From: Rhizophagus sp. LPA8_4_AMF
Lineage: Eukaryota > Glomeromycota > Glomeromycetes > Glomerales > Glomeraceae
Direction: 5' to 3'
DNA: 32,958 bases
Assembly (NCBI GenBank): GCA_021464525.1
Contig: JADRCO010000475.1
Span: forward strand, 1 to 32,958
Part shown: positions 1 to 9,917 of the stretch, in pieces
Position numbering within the stretch: the first letter of the stretch is position 1
How the letters are laid out: every line of letters begins with the position of its first letter
Notes under the pieces: generated by a model
What the model was told of the DNA's origin: nothing
What the model saw: only the letters and a program-made list of their open reading frames with translations
Databases searched by the model: none
Translations under genes and position numbers: made by a program

Positions 1-74
1 AGATTTTTTTTATTATATAATTATAAATAAAATATTAATATATTTATAAAATTTTAAAATTTTTATTTTAAATT

Positions 75-840
75 CTGCGCTGTTTGACATTTTGCTTAAT
101 ATTTCGGCATCCAATGATTGTAGAAAGATGTACCATAGTTCGTTAGAACAGCGTGTAAAAAATCTCTAAGAAAATACTGGAAAAAATCTGGAATAAATTG
201 AAAATTCCGGATTTGCTTAAAAAAAGAATATTTACTGAATATATTCCGGTACTTAAAAAATTTCCTAGAAATCTAATATGCCATGTCCAAAATAATTTCC
301 AGAATCTAAAAATCTGTCCGGTTTTACAAGGAATCTTTCGAAAAATCTGGTAAATTTAGAATAGATTTTATATGCTGCGTTAGAATCGTCTCATAATGAC
401 AAGTCAAATGGTGGTAAAATCATCATTCTACGATCACTGGATGCTAAGAAATTGAGCGAAATGTCAAAAATTGGCATTTTTATATTTTACGATACTGCGT
501 TATTTGACGTTTTGCTTAATATCTCGGCATCTAATGATCGTAGAAAGATGTACTATAGCTCATTGGAATCATCTCATAACGATGAGTTGAATGGTAGTAA
601 AATCATCTTTCCACAATCACTGGATGTCGAGATATTAAATAAAACGTCAAACAATGCATTATCATAAATACAAAATGCTGATTTTTGACATTTTGCTTAA
701 TATCTCGGCATCCAGTGATCGTAGAATGATAATTTTACCACCATTTGACTCGTCATTATGAGATGATTCCAACAAGCTATAGTTCATCTTTCTACAATCA
801 TTGGATGCCAAGATATTAAGTAAAATGCAATATTTTTAGG
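75..840. repeat. Chain of palindromic MITE-like repeats (three tandem copies)
   Basis: Three diverged copies of one palindromic unit lie end to end. Each half starts near TTTGACATTTTGCTTAATAT, continues with CTCGGCATCCAATGATCGTAG and AAAGATG, and is mirrored on the other side as CATCTTTCTACGATCACTGG, ATGC and a matching tail. Copy A covers 81-150 and 378-468 (split by an insertion), copy B about 498-650, copy C about 682-822. The roughly 30-bp spacers between copies (for example 469-497 and 651-681) are inverted versions of each other. No transposase is encoded; the short open frame at 452-667 is just a frame through copy B. The structure is seen directly; calling it MITE-like is inference. 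A related pair lies at 5748-6030. Confidence 0.75.
149..377. mobile_element. hAT-like MITE nested in a palindromic repeat
   Basis: A 229-bp non-coding insertion with ends CAGCGTGTAAAA and TTTTATATGCTG, which are imperfect inverted copies of each other. It is flanked by a perfect 8-bp direct duplication CGTTAGAA at 141-148 and 378-385. It interrupts palindromic repeat copy A, whose sequence resumes directly after the duplication. An 8-bp duplication and CAG..CTG ends are typical of hAT superfamily elements. Its 3' end (AATAGATTTTATATGCTG) matches that of the copy at 3533-3928. Confidence 0.85.
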
Positions 841-2029
841 TTATAACAATTCTGACATGTCAAAACTATTTTGGCATTTTGATAATAACCTGTAGAGTTT
901 TGGCAGACAACTTTAGTTATATTATAGATCACATGATTAATGTACTTATAAATAGGGAAATTTTCTTATATTTACTATGATATTGGGACCAATGATTAGT
1001 GTGATTATAATACTAATTAATAAAGTGATTATAAAGGAGACGTTTTTTATATAAAAAAGTTTGGACTAAATTATTTGTGCCTTAAGAGAGGGAGTGCTTA
1101 TACAAGAGGTGCTTATATAGGAGGTTGACTATACCACCTTCCTGTTTTGATATCGTCTTTATTTGGGTTGTTTGCCAGCAGAAAATAGGAGGTGTCTATT
1201 TTTGGTAAGAAGGAAAAAAGGAAGAAGGAATTTTTGGAAAAACAACCAGGTAGAGGTAATTAAAAATATTGTCGTATCTTTGTAGATATTCCAGTTTTAA
1301 GATGTAGTGAACAGGCCGCCAAAGAATCCAAGAGTTCAGTTAAGTACTCATATTATATCTGTCCATTGAAATAGCCTGAAGTGTTGCCCAGAAAGTATAA
1401 AAAGTCTTTGTTATCCAGGGTTTTGTTGAGTCTCTCCATAGCGTTAGAAAGTAAACTGTTGTTATTATTAATAATAAACCAAAAGGTTATCCATAATATT
1501 TTCGCTTGTCTTAATAATACGTGTGGTTTGTTCCTTGAGAAAACAAGAAAACAAAAAACCAAAAATTGAAGTTCACTACTAAAACTATGTTAGTAGAATA
1601 ATAAAAGAAAACTAAAATAAAGAAAATAAGAAAATAAAGTATATTATAAAGACTTAAAGTGTATTATTTAAAGAAAATAAAATGAAAAATAAAATATTTG
1701 TGCAAAAAAATATTAGTGAAAAAATGGTCATGAACATGACTGAAGAGAGTTCCTATAAATTTATCTTATTTAATTTTCTAATAATACTGCATTTTATTAA
1801 ATATATTAGAAAGAATCAGATGAACTAGTTAATAACTGTTTTACAATATTACATAATAGTTCAAAAAAAACTCAATGTCATAAGTTTTAAAATATAATTA
1901 TAATTTGATAATTTAAAATTATTAATTATTCTAATTATTCTTATAATTTATTTATTATAGCATATCCATATCATGCAGGAAATACTATTAAATAAGGATC
2001 TATAATTTGAAAATCATGTGAAGTTAAAT
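841..2029. other. AT-rich non-coding region with a transposon-end-like motif
   Basis: No supported gene. The stretch 1080-1133 ends in CTTATATAGGAGGTTGACTA, which read on the opposite strand resembles the TACAGTCAACTC-type termini seen at 6186-6208 and 31402-31430. I infer a Tc1/pogo-like transposon end, unpaired here. The two overlapping short open frames at 1353-1569 look like nothing I recognise and lie in opposite orientations over the same DNA, so I do not call them. Runs of AAAATAA between 1600 and 1730 are low complexity. Confidence 0.5.
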
Positions 2030-4487
2030 ATTACAAAATAGTTCTACTAGATATTAAAAAATGCCTATAATATATGATTCTTGTATCCAAAGGTGTACAT
2101 TTTCACCTACCACCTTCACCCAATAATGTGCTAATCATTATTTATATTAGATTATAGAAATTAATTAATCAGGCAAATGATGATATAATAGATGCTACAC
2201 CAACATGTATTATAACTGATAATCTTAGTAATAATTTTATTAAAAATAATTATAATAAATAAAAGTTTATTGATATATAACAAAAAGTTTAATTTTATAA
2301 TTTTAAATATTTTATTTTTTATTAGGAAATCTTATTAAAACATATTTTAGAACAGAATATCTTGCCAATATACATGCTTTTTTAAACAATGCAGATCAGC
2401 TTCAATATTATGTAAATAAAATTCAAAAAGAATTACATCTTGAATTCTTGGAATTGTTTACAATTACTTCTAAAATATTAACAATTTTTGTAAGTATGTA
2501 AAATGTCTAGATAAGTTAAATTTATTGTTATATTTTTGAATTAAAGTAATTATAATTAATATATAATATTTTAATTTTTTTACTACTGTAGAATTTTTTG
2601 AAGATAGTCATATAATAATTATTTGTATTATATCAGAATAATTATCTAAATGGATAAAATGTGAATACTTTCAAATAGATTTATCATTTACATGTAGTAG
2701 GAAATATTAACAAATTTGAAGTTAATTATTATAACACCTAGCATAATTTAAGTAAATGGATTTTATTTTAATATTTATTTAAAATGTAAATAATTTTAAA
2801 AATTTTATTTTATAATTCTTACATTTGCTTAGGTTTTTACAAATTATGTAATGACAGTTACATACTAGAGGATTTTTCGCATATTATTTGATTTTGTATT
2901 CCAATTAACCAATTCTATTGTTCAATTCAGCCATATTCATAAAACTGGGTGAAAATGTATTGTTGCAGATTTGAATATTGCTCAAGTTAATTAGAATTAA
3001 GTGAAATATATGGAATAAAAGACTGGAAAGAACATCTAATCCATATTTTCAAGTCATGCCAAGTGTATTATAAGAGGTATATTATTTGTTTTTATTAATC
3101 ATTATTATTAATATATTCATAATTTTAATAAGTGTATATATTGGATATTTATTATACAGAAAAATCCATGAGAAGCATTATAATGATAGTATAAAAAATG
3201 ACATGTATGCACTTCTCACTGTCGAATTAGAAAATGTAATTAATGAATTATTTAATAATATTTAAAAAAATGAAGAAAATATAACAAATCTGTGAAAAAA
3301 AAATTATTTAATGAGTAACATGATTTTATATTAATAGTTACTTATTTTTATTAGATTAGGTTACATTTTATTGGCAGAAATGAGTAATTGCATCCTTAAA
3401 TAGATGCATGTTAAAATTAGTAATGAAGGTTAGAAGTTATCACCAAATAATACTAATATTGCAGAGGCTACACATGTATTAAGTAATCGATGTGAGAAAA
3501 ACCTTAAATTATTAACTGCTATTAATCAGTATCAGCGTACAAAATTTTTTTTCAAAAATTCTGGATTTTTTCTGAAAAGAGTTGAAAATTCTGGAAATTT
3601 ATTTTTTACATCAGAACAAGTAACCGAGAACAATAAAATTTATCAATTTTTGAATTTAAATGACATGGATCTGTTGATATTAATTTTTTATTATATCTTC
3701 GTTACAATATGGTTTTAAGTGTCAAAGAATTAGTGATGGTTCCTCTCAAGAAAATGAGCAAAATTCTTATTTTAAAAAGTATATATAAATAAAACTTCCA
3801 GCATTCATAAAATTTACCGGAAATCTGCTGCATCACGTCTGATAAAATTCCAGACTTAAAAAATTTTTCCAGATTTATCAGAAATCTTTCAGAATATTCG
3901 GCAAATTTTGAATAGATTTTGTGTGCTGATCAGTATGTATAATTAAGCTATATTATAGTTTAAACATAACTTATTATTTTTTATTATAGAGGACGTAAAC
4001 TTGATAAGAAAAGATGTACAGCTATTCAAATTTATCAAAAGTATAATATTCCCAATAAAGAACATAATAAGATCCAATTATATGAAGTGTTCAGTTAAAT
4101 AAACATGAAGGTAATGTTAATCATAAAATTTTACTCAATTAAAATTGAATTATCTTTAATTTAAGTATTTTTATTAGCTCTTACATGAACTAAAATATCA
4201 AAATTCCAAAATCAACCCCTGCAAAACACAAACAAACCATGCAATCTGGTAATAAGAAAAAAAATAAAATACCTATTGTAATTGATTCTAATACTGAGAA
4301 TAAAAATAATGATAATTACAATAAGAAAAATAAGCTGACTTCAAAGCTTCATTGATGACCTTGAATATCATAAAAGAGATTTAGCACTAAAAGAACATAA
4401 GCTTAATTTAAGGAACGTAAAGCTAAAATTTATGTAATGAAATTGTCTAATCTTGAGAAGGAATGTCAACTGAAATTAAACAATTAG
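2030..4487 (+). pseudogene. Decayed transposase-like gene with remnant introns
   Basis: Short coding islands follow one another on the + strand in changing frames, with stop codons between. They include a stretch near 2095 reading like a H-x-PPP linker, GNLIKTYFRTEYLANIHAFL near 2327, a DLSF island near 2677, FDFVFQLTNSIVQFSHIHKT near 2890, CIVADLNIAQ near 2961, a KDW..H.IFKSCQVYYKR-like stretch near 3020-3075, KIHEKHYNDSIKNDMYALLT near 3164, a PNNTNIAEATHVLSNRC stretch near 3440, RGRKLDKKRCTAIQIYQKYN near 3990, and a charged coiled tail at 4345-4487 with a one-base frameshift near 4421. Several islands are still preceded by intron-like TAG/CAG acceptors. The order matches a multicopy transposase-like family I recall from Rhizophagus (DDE type, probably MULE-related); that match is from memory. 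A hAT-like MITE at 3533-3928 interrupts it. Confidence 0.6.
3533..3928. mobile_element. hAT-like MITE inserted in the decayed transposase gene
   Basis: A 396-bp element with ends CAGCGTACAAAAT and ATTTTGTGTGCTG (imperfect inverted repeats) is bracketed by a perfect 8-bp duplication ATCAGTAT at 3525-3532 and 3929-3936. Its last part (AATAGATTTTGTGTGCTG) and interior repeats of CCAGA/TTCTGGA are homologous to the 229-bp element at 149-377. No open reading frame of note is inside. The duplication size and termini point to hAT-type transposition, with the transposase supplied from elsewhere. Confidence 0.85.
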
Positions 4488-5541
4488 GCAATAATTATTA
4501 ATTAAAATTAAACATGTATTAAATGTGAAAATTATACAGTTAAATATAAAATTAAAAAATTATTATGTGATATTTTATAATCAAAAATATCAAAAATATT
4601 AAAAGATAATAAATCTAAAAAAAGTAAAGGTTTTATATGTAATTTTTTAAAGTAGATAATTGTAATTAAAATAGTTGTAGTTCACTTCTCATTAATTTCT
4701 TATTTTTAACATTGTTTCTGAATATAAATAAATTTTTTGAAAATAATTTGTTAAATCTTAACTTTATTTATAACTTTAGCCATATAAAGCAGTTGAATAT
4801 AAATATCATGTTACTATACTCATTATAAATGCTAATAAATATATTTAGATTAGTATAGTAGATTATTTAAACCATATTTAGAATTATTTTACATGATATA
4901 CTCTACTCATTACCTCCACCTGACTCCACTTCTTTTCATTTTACTTATTAGATTCATCTTGGTGAGATAAATCAAATGATAGTAAAAACATTCAAATTCA
5001 ATCACTAGATCGTACTTCAATATTAATAATCATTAAATATTTACAACAACATAACTCCATTAATATTGATGCTAGAGAGATGAAATACCTACCATGCATT
5101 TGATTTGTCTTGATGAGAGAATTGAATGGTAGTAATATCAGCCAAAAATCACTAGATTTCAAGAAATGTGCAATTTTGCATATTTACATAAATTTTAGTA
5201 TTTTGAAGTATATAATTAATTTTGTAACATATAAATAATTACGAAATTATATAATTTGTAATTTCAGATTTTGGATTTAACAATTGAATTTTAAAAATAA
5301 CTATACTTAACCCTAGCTTTTGCTATATGGGTTTTTATATGTAATCTAATTTTATTAAAATTTTAGAATTTGATATTTATTATTTACAATATGAATTTGC
5401 AATCAAAGTATAAGAATAGTATAAAAAATATATGCAATTTTTCACAGAGATCTTATCAAATATTATATACAAAATTAGGAATTGTGTAAAAAAAATTGGA
5501 TTGTCTTAAGATATGTTTAGTATTACAAAGACTTATGTAGA
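4488..5541. other. AT-rich non-coding region with a degenerate palindromic repeat
   Basis: No gene supported. 4945-5175 contains strongly diverged fragments of the palindromic repeat family of 75-840, for example TTGAATGGTAGTAATATCAG followed by CACTAGATTTCAAGAAATGT, which lines up with the right half of copy B. The remainder is AT-rich sequence without recognisable structure. Confidence 0.45.
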
Positions 5542-6208
5542 TACAATCAATTCCTTCTATAGTATAGTCATTCTTGTTATATTTACATTTTACTATATAG
5601 TTACACTAGTTAGGTGTTCAAAATATTTTATTATTAAAATTTATCCTATATAGTCACTATCTATCTATAGTCACTATCACACCTATTCTCAAAAATCTTA
5701 TATTAAAAAGTACCATTTATAATTACAGTCATGTAAAGAATATAATAAATTAACTTGGCATTCAATAATTACAGAAAGATGTAACACATCTCATTAGAAT
5801 CATCTAATTGAGACGAATCAAATGGTGGTAGTTTCATCTTTCTATGATCACTAGCCGTTGAGAAATTCAACAAAATGTCAAAAATTGGCATTTTAATATT
5901 TTTTGATTTACGTTTACTGCATTAAATAACATTTTGTTAAATATTTTAGCATCTAGTGATTGTAAAAAGATGATTAATAGATCATTGAAATAGTCTAAGC
6001 GAAATGAATCAAATAATGGTAAGTTCATCCTTTTATAATCAATATTTGCAGAGTTATAATATAATAACATTTTAAGTCAAAAATTATATTAATTTTTGGC
6101 TGGAATTATGATTTATATATATATAAGAAATTTTTTATATAGTTACACCTTTTATAATCATGAAAATGGCTTATCCCAAATGTATGACTATAAAAAGAGT
6201 TGACTGTA
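5542..6208. mobile_element. Possible Tc1/pogo-like non-autonomous element enclosing palindromic repeats
   Basis: The left end at 5542 reads TACAATCAATTCCTTCTATA and then GTATAGTCA. The right end at 6186-6208, read on the - strand, is TACAGTCAACTCTTTTTATA then GTC. These look like 23-30 bp imperfect terminal inverted repeats beginning with TA, as expected of TA-targeting elements. The same terminus occurs singly at 31402 and, less well, at 7992. No transposase is encoded. The interior has at least two TATAGTCAC repeats (about 5651 and 5670) and the palindromic repeat pair at 5748-6030. The boundaries are inference. Confidence 0.35.
5748..6030. repeat. Second chain of the palindromic MITE-like repeat
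   Basis: Two diverged copies of the unit described at 75-840 lie here. 5755-5880 carries AGAAAGATG, the mirrored CATCTTTCTATGATCACTAG and the tail AACAAAATGTCAAAAATTGG. After the same type of spacer (GCATTTTAATATTTTTTGAT) a new left half begins near 5928 with ACATTTTGTTAAATATTTTA. The copy order and spacer are the same as between copies A and B in the first chain, so a larger composite unit probably spread as a whole. Confidence 0.65.
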
Positions 6209-6479
6209 TTCCAAATAATTTAGTAAACTTGAAATTTTAAATATTTTTATATGTTACTAATCTGGTAATTATTTTTTCAGTAAACATATATTTTGCAAAA
6301 ATAATTCAGCTTGCAGATATTTTATTAATAAATAGTAAGCTCAACATTTAAAATATCATTAATATTAAAATTACTTAATGCAAAAAAATATTTACAGAAT
6401 TTCTTTCTACTTTAATATTATAATATATTATTAGTTATTTAAGATAAACTGAAATTATATCAATCAAAAACATAAAATC

Positions 6480-7010
6480 TTTTAAAACTTTAAATGTATT
6501 GACACTGTAAAATTTTACTACATATACTCATCCAATAATAGAATCTTGCCATCCTATCACAGTATTATAATAAACATTATGTAAAACTTTGAGAGCTTCA
6601 TCTACTGTCTACATACTGTTAAATGCAATTACAGAATTTGATTGTTGCAGGCATTGCTTTGAAAATGTGATAGAAATATAGTTTTGAGTTCCTTTAATTA
6701 CTAATCCAGGAAATGAAGTTAGAAAAATTTTTTGAAATAGATTATATAATAGTATTTATGGTTATACTATTGGCAATATCAGCTTCTGTGATATTTCAGC
6801 TGACAAGACCTGGTTGATTGTATTCAATTATTAATAATGGGTCATTGCAAAAAGTTTTATCATCATCATCTTTATGTTTATTTCAAATAATTTCACCCTA
6901 TAGAGCAACTTGTTTTTTTGTTTCTTCAGAAAACTCCATTGGAAATTTTGTATTTTCATTGAAGTAGTTTTCCCAAGAAATATCTCATGAGTATCGGCAT
7001 TTTGTCAATT
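6480..7010 (-). pseudogene. Decayed reading frame, unidentified
   Basis: Read on the - strand, this stretch gives coding-like islands in shifting frames, broken by stops: FPMEFSEETKKQVAL near 6930, EYNQPGLVS then NITEADIANSITINT near 6825-6760, and a longer island near 6640-6730 with FPGLVIKGTQNYISITFSKQ. The amino-acid usage is protein-like, but I do not recognise the family. The setting suggests a remnant of repeat-borne or recently duplicated coding sequence. Boundaries are approximate. Confidence 0.35.
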
Positions 7011-7693
7011 TGAAAAAAAATGATGAATGTACCCTATCCACTTATATCCAAAATATGCAAATAATACTAGAAGTATGGTTAGCCAAATTGGACTAAATAA
7101 GATTTTCCAGAAGAAATAAAAACAAAGAAATGCCTAATAAAATAATTAAAAGTGGTGAACAGCAACAGAGAAGAGTGTAGTATCTGATTCCTGTCATTTT
7201 GAATAAGTACAACTAAATAAACCTAATGTGGAAAATCAAAAAACTAGGGAGGCTTATTTATAAAGAAATATTGAATGAGTTGTTAGAGCAGGATCTGATG
7301 ACAAAACACAATAATCATGGTTGCAAACTTGCAATGATTAATTACCATTGTTCCAATCATTTAATTTCCTGAGTGTGAGATCACACCTTCATGACTCAAT
7401 ATAAGTATATTTAAAAATAATTTTAATATTTATATAAATTATATTTAATTATATGAAACTTAATAAGCTATCAACTTAATATTGATTGATTTATTATAGT
7501 TGATCATATAATTCGCCAAAAAAAAATAATGTCAAAACAACGTACTTGCAAGAATATTATACATTATTATTATTATTATTTTCATATAAAATTCTCATGA
7601 AATGCGTAAAATTTTTTGAAAAATGACGCGCAATGTTAATAACAATTTACAAGAAAATAAAGATTTAAAAAAAAATTAATAAATAAACCCGTA
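7011..7693. other. AT-rich region upstream of the 5S rRNA gene
   Basis: No gene supported. A short (TTA)n run lies at about 7566-7580. The last 40 bases before the 5S gene are A-rich with TTAATAAATAAA, a TATA-like stretch at about 7676-7687 that could help RNA polymerase III initiation, although 5S genes chiefly use internal control boxes. Confidence 0.4.
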
Positions 7694-7811
7694 AGTTACG
7701 GCCATACACAGTGAAAAGCACCGGAACCCGTCCGATCTCCGAAGTTAAGCCACTGATGGCCCAGTCAGTACTACGGTTGGGGACAACGTGGGAATACTGG
7801 GTGCTGTAACT
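7694..7811 (+). rRNA. 5S ribosomal RNA
   Basis: This is a complete 118-nt 5S rRNA gene. The 5' end AGTTACGGC pairs with the 3' end GCTGTAACT to form helix I with one G-U pair. The conserved core is present: CCGTCCGATCTCCGAAGTTA followed by AGCC (box A region of the internal promoter), GTACTACGGTTGGGGACAAC, and GTGGGAATACTGGGTGCT (box C region). A T-run at 7813-7822 serves as the RNA polymerase III terminator. It is isolated rather than part of a tandem rDNA array or a 5S cluster, as expected for genomes with dispersed 5S genes. The RNA joins the large ribosomal subunit. Confidence 0.96.
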
Positions 7812-7822
7812 CTTTTTTTTTT
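7812..7822 (+). terminator. RNA polymerase III T-run terminator of the 5S gene
   Basis: CTTTTTTTTTT follows the 3' helix strand of the 5S rRNA directly. RNA polymerase III terminates at four or more T on the non-template strand, so this run is ample. Confidence 0.85.
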
Positions 7823-8484
7823 GGGCTATTGGCCTCTCGCTTAAAAATTACCCGTTACTATATGATTAAGTTTAATCAAATTAAATTGGTTGGAATTCAG
7901 TACGCATATACCGAAATTTTTGGAAATACATTTTATCACTCTTCTCAGTTATTTAATTTGAACAGCCTTATCTATTGATGCAATTGATAAATACAGTCAA
8001 TCCCATAATTGTTAATAATTACACAAATAGGTGATAATTTTTTAAAAAAAGCAATCCAATCAATCATTCGTATACTAGAATTCTGCCTGAATGCCTTCTT
8101 AATATTTTAGCAAGCATTCGGTCCTGGTGATCTAGTTAAATGAAATGGCAATAGTTGAGAAATGACTCAAAGTTAATTGGTTAAATTGTACTTTGGGTGG
8201 TTTTGTTGTCATACATTCATTTAAATTTTTTTTTAATTGAACTTGCGAAGGTGATAAACAAAATTATAAAATTTGGACAATTTAAAATTCTTTAATTTCG
8301 GACGTCAATAAAAGAAATATTTTATTTATAATGATATAATCAAATTTTAAAAATATAAAAAAAATCAAAATATTTAATGAATAAAATTTAGTTATAAATT
8401 CACATCATAACTTTTTACCTACAATAACGTTAAAAATAAAAAGTAATTAATTATAATATTCATTCACAATGTTAATAAATTTTT
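7823..8484. other. Intergenic region between 5S rRNA and F-box gene
   Basis: No gene supported. 7992-8030 begins TACAGTCAATCCCATAATTG, resembling the transposon-end motif at 31402 and 6186-6208, but I see no partner end. The rest is AT-rich and includes the 3' flank of the F-box gene. Confidence 0.4.
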
Positions 8485-9715
8485 TTAGCGGGAAAAGTTT
8501 TGAAGGTTTACCTTACTAAAATAAAAATTATTCTCATTTTTCAACAATAAATCAATTTTTTCGGTTGTTAGATTATTAACACTATGATAATCTAAAATAA
8601 AAATTTTATTTTAAAAAATACTGATATTTTACGTATTATTGTTAAAATAAATTACATACCAATCCAAGTAAGTTTATTAAATTTTCCAATAGATGTCGAT
8701 TTCAAATCAAATTTCAAATGAAAAGTAAATTTAGGTAAATCCTTATCATTAGCCCCTATAATCACTTGATTCTTTCTTGAAATGTCATTATCATCGGCAT
8801 CATTTTTTATGATTTTCCAATATCCAATCATAAAATTTTTAAATTTCTCAGATATTTTTAACATATGAACAAATTTATCAAAATTCTTTACAACTTTTGT
8901 TGGTTCTTTTGTAGTTAATAATGTTATACATGAACCATCTGAAAAAAATCTAAGATATCTGTAATAAGTTACAAGATGAATTGGTTGTATCCACGTATTT
9001 TCCGCCAATCCAGGCCTAATAAAAAAAATTAAAAAGAAATTTATAATGATTCTTAAGCTGTATTTCATTCAGTGAAGAAAGTAATTTTACCTCAGGTACT
9101 TGCACTTTGAAATATAAACTCCATCTAATCTTACACGTGGCCTTAAAAAAAATTAAAGTTTAATACGCGTAATTTAACTATAAACTTTTAACTTATATTT
9201 TACCTTTCAATATACATTCTTCTCCAATCATTTCCGTGCGCATTTACGCATATTTGGACCAATTCTTTATGATTATCCACATTATTGCAATAAAATTTTT
9301 CACATAATAAATGCCATATCGAACTATCCCTTGATAATAAAAAGAATTTTTTGCAAACTAATGCAAATCCATTCTCCAAAGAATTCACATCTCCAGTAAG
9401 AATTAATTGTTTGAGAATACAAATTATTAATTCATTTGGAAGTTTTGATATATGAATTTTTTTGGTTGGATTCAATGGTAATAAATCAAGTATCGTATTA
9501 CGAAATGAATTTATTAAAAGGGTAATTGATCCATCATTTTTTGAAGATTCTGATTCTTCGATTAGAGGAATTAACATTGAATTTTCTAAATTAGTCGTGT
9601 CTTTATGTTTATTTGTGATGATAGAAACATTGACATCTTTCAAATCTTGTTCTTGTTTTTGTTGTAATATTTCTTGTTGCCATTGTTGTCGAAAATTCTC
9701 AAGGTCACTTTCCAT
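8485..9715 (-). CDS. F-box protein, FBXO9/Hrt3/Pof7 type (SCF ubiquitin ligase adaptor)
   Basis: Four exons: 9204-9715, 9091-9141, 8660-9015, 8485-8591, giving 341 aa with all frames closing (yeast Hrt3 is similar in length). Start ATG at 9713-9715. An N-terminal EN-FRQQWQQEI helix, as in FBXO9, is followed by a low-complexity linker. The F-box spans about residues 87-135 (ISKLPNELIICILKQL...SSIWHLLC). The C-terminal FBXO9/Hrt3 domain includes PRVRLDGVYISKCKYLRPG, then PIHLVTYYRYLRFFSDG, and ends with a W-x-Y...FYFSKV block in the last exon. F-box proteins link Skp1-Cullin1 to substrates for ubiquitylation; FBXO9 relatives act on TOR-pathway adaptors and membrane or metabolic proteins, but the substrate here is unknown. 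Introns are 49-75 bp with GTAAAA, GTAAAA and GTATGT donors. All core blocks are present, so it looks functional. Confidence 0.92.
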
Positions 9716-9884
9716 ATACTTGTGAAAAAATCAAAACTTGAATTTAAAAAAAAAAAAGAAAAAAAAAAACCTATTATTCAAGAATTAACATGCTTTTTTC
9801 TTCTTTGCTTACAAAAAAAAAAAATTTTCAGCTTTATGATTTATAAATTAGTTAAAACATTCCGTAGTAAATCATACCCGCAGT

Positions 9885-9917
9885 CCGGCGCATTCCCGGC
9901 GCATTCCCGGCGCATTC
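9885..9917. repeat. Three tandem copies of CCGGCGCATTC upstream of the F-box gene
   Basis: Three perfect 11-bp units (CCGGCGCATTC) sit about 170-200 bp upstream of the F-box start codon. They are GC-rich in a region that is otherwise extremely AT-rich, so a cluster of transcription-factor sites is plausible. The perfect triplication is seen directly; a regulatory role is inference. Confidence 0.6.

Noticed and set aside
452-667. Open frame of 71 codons
   Set aside because: It is a frame through palindromic repeat copy B; the sequence is explained by the repeat.
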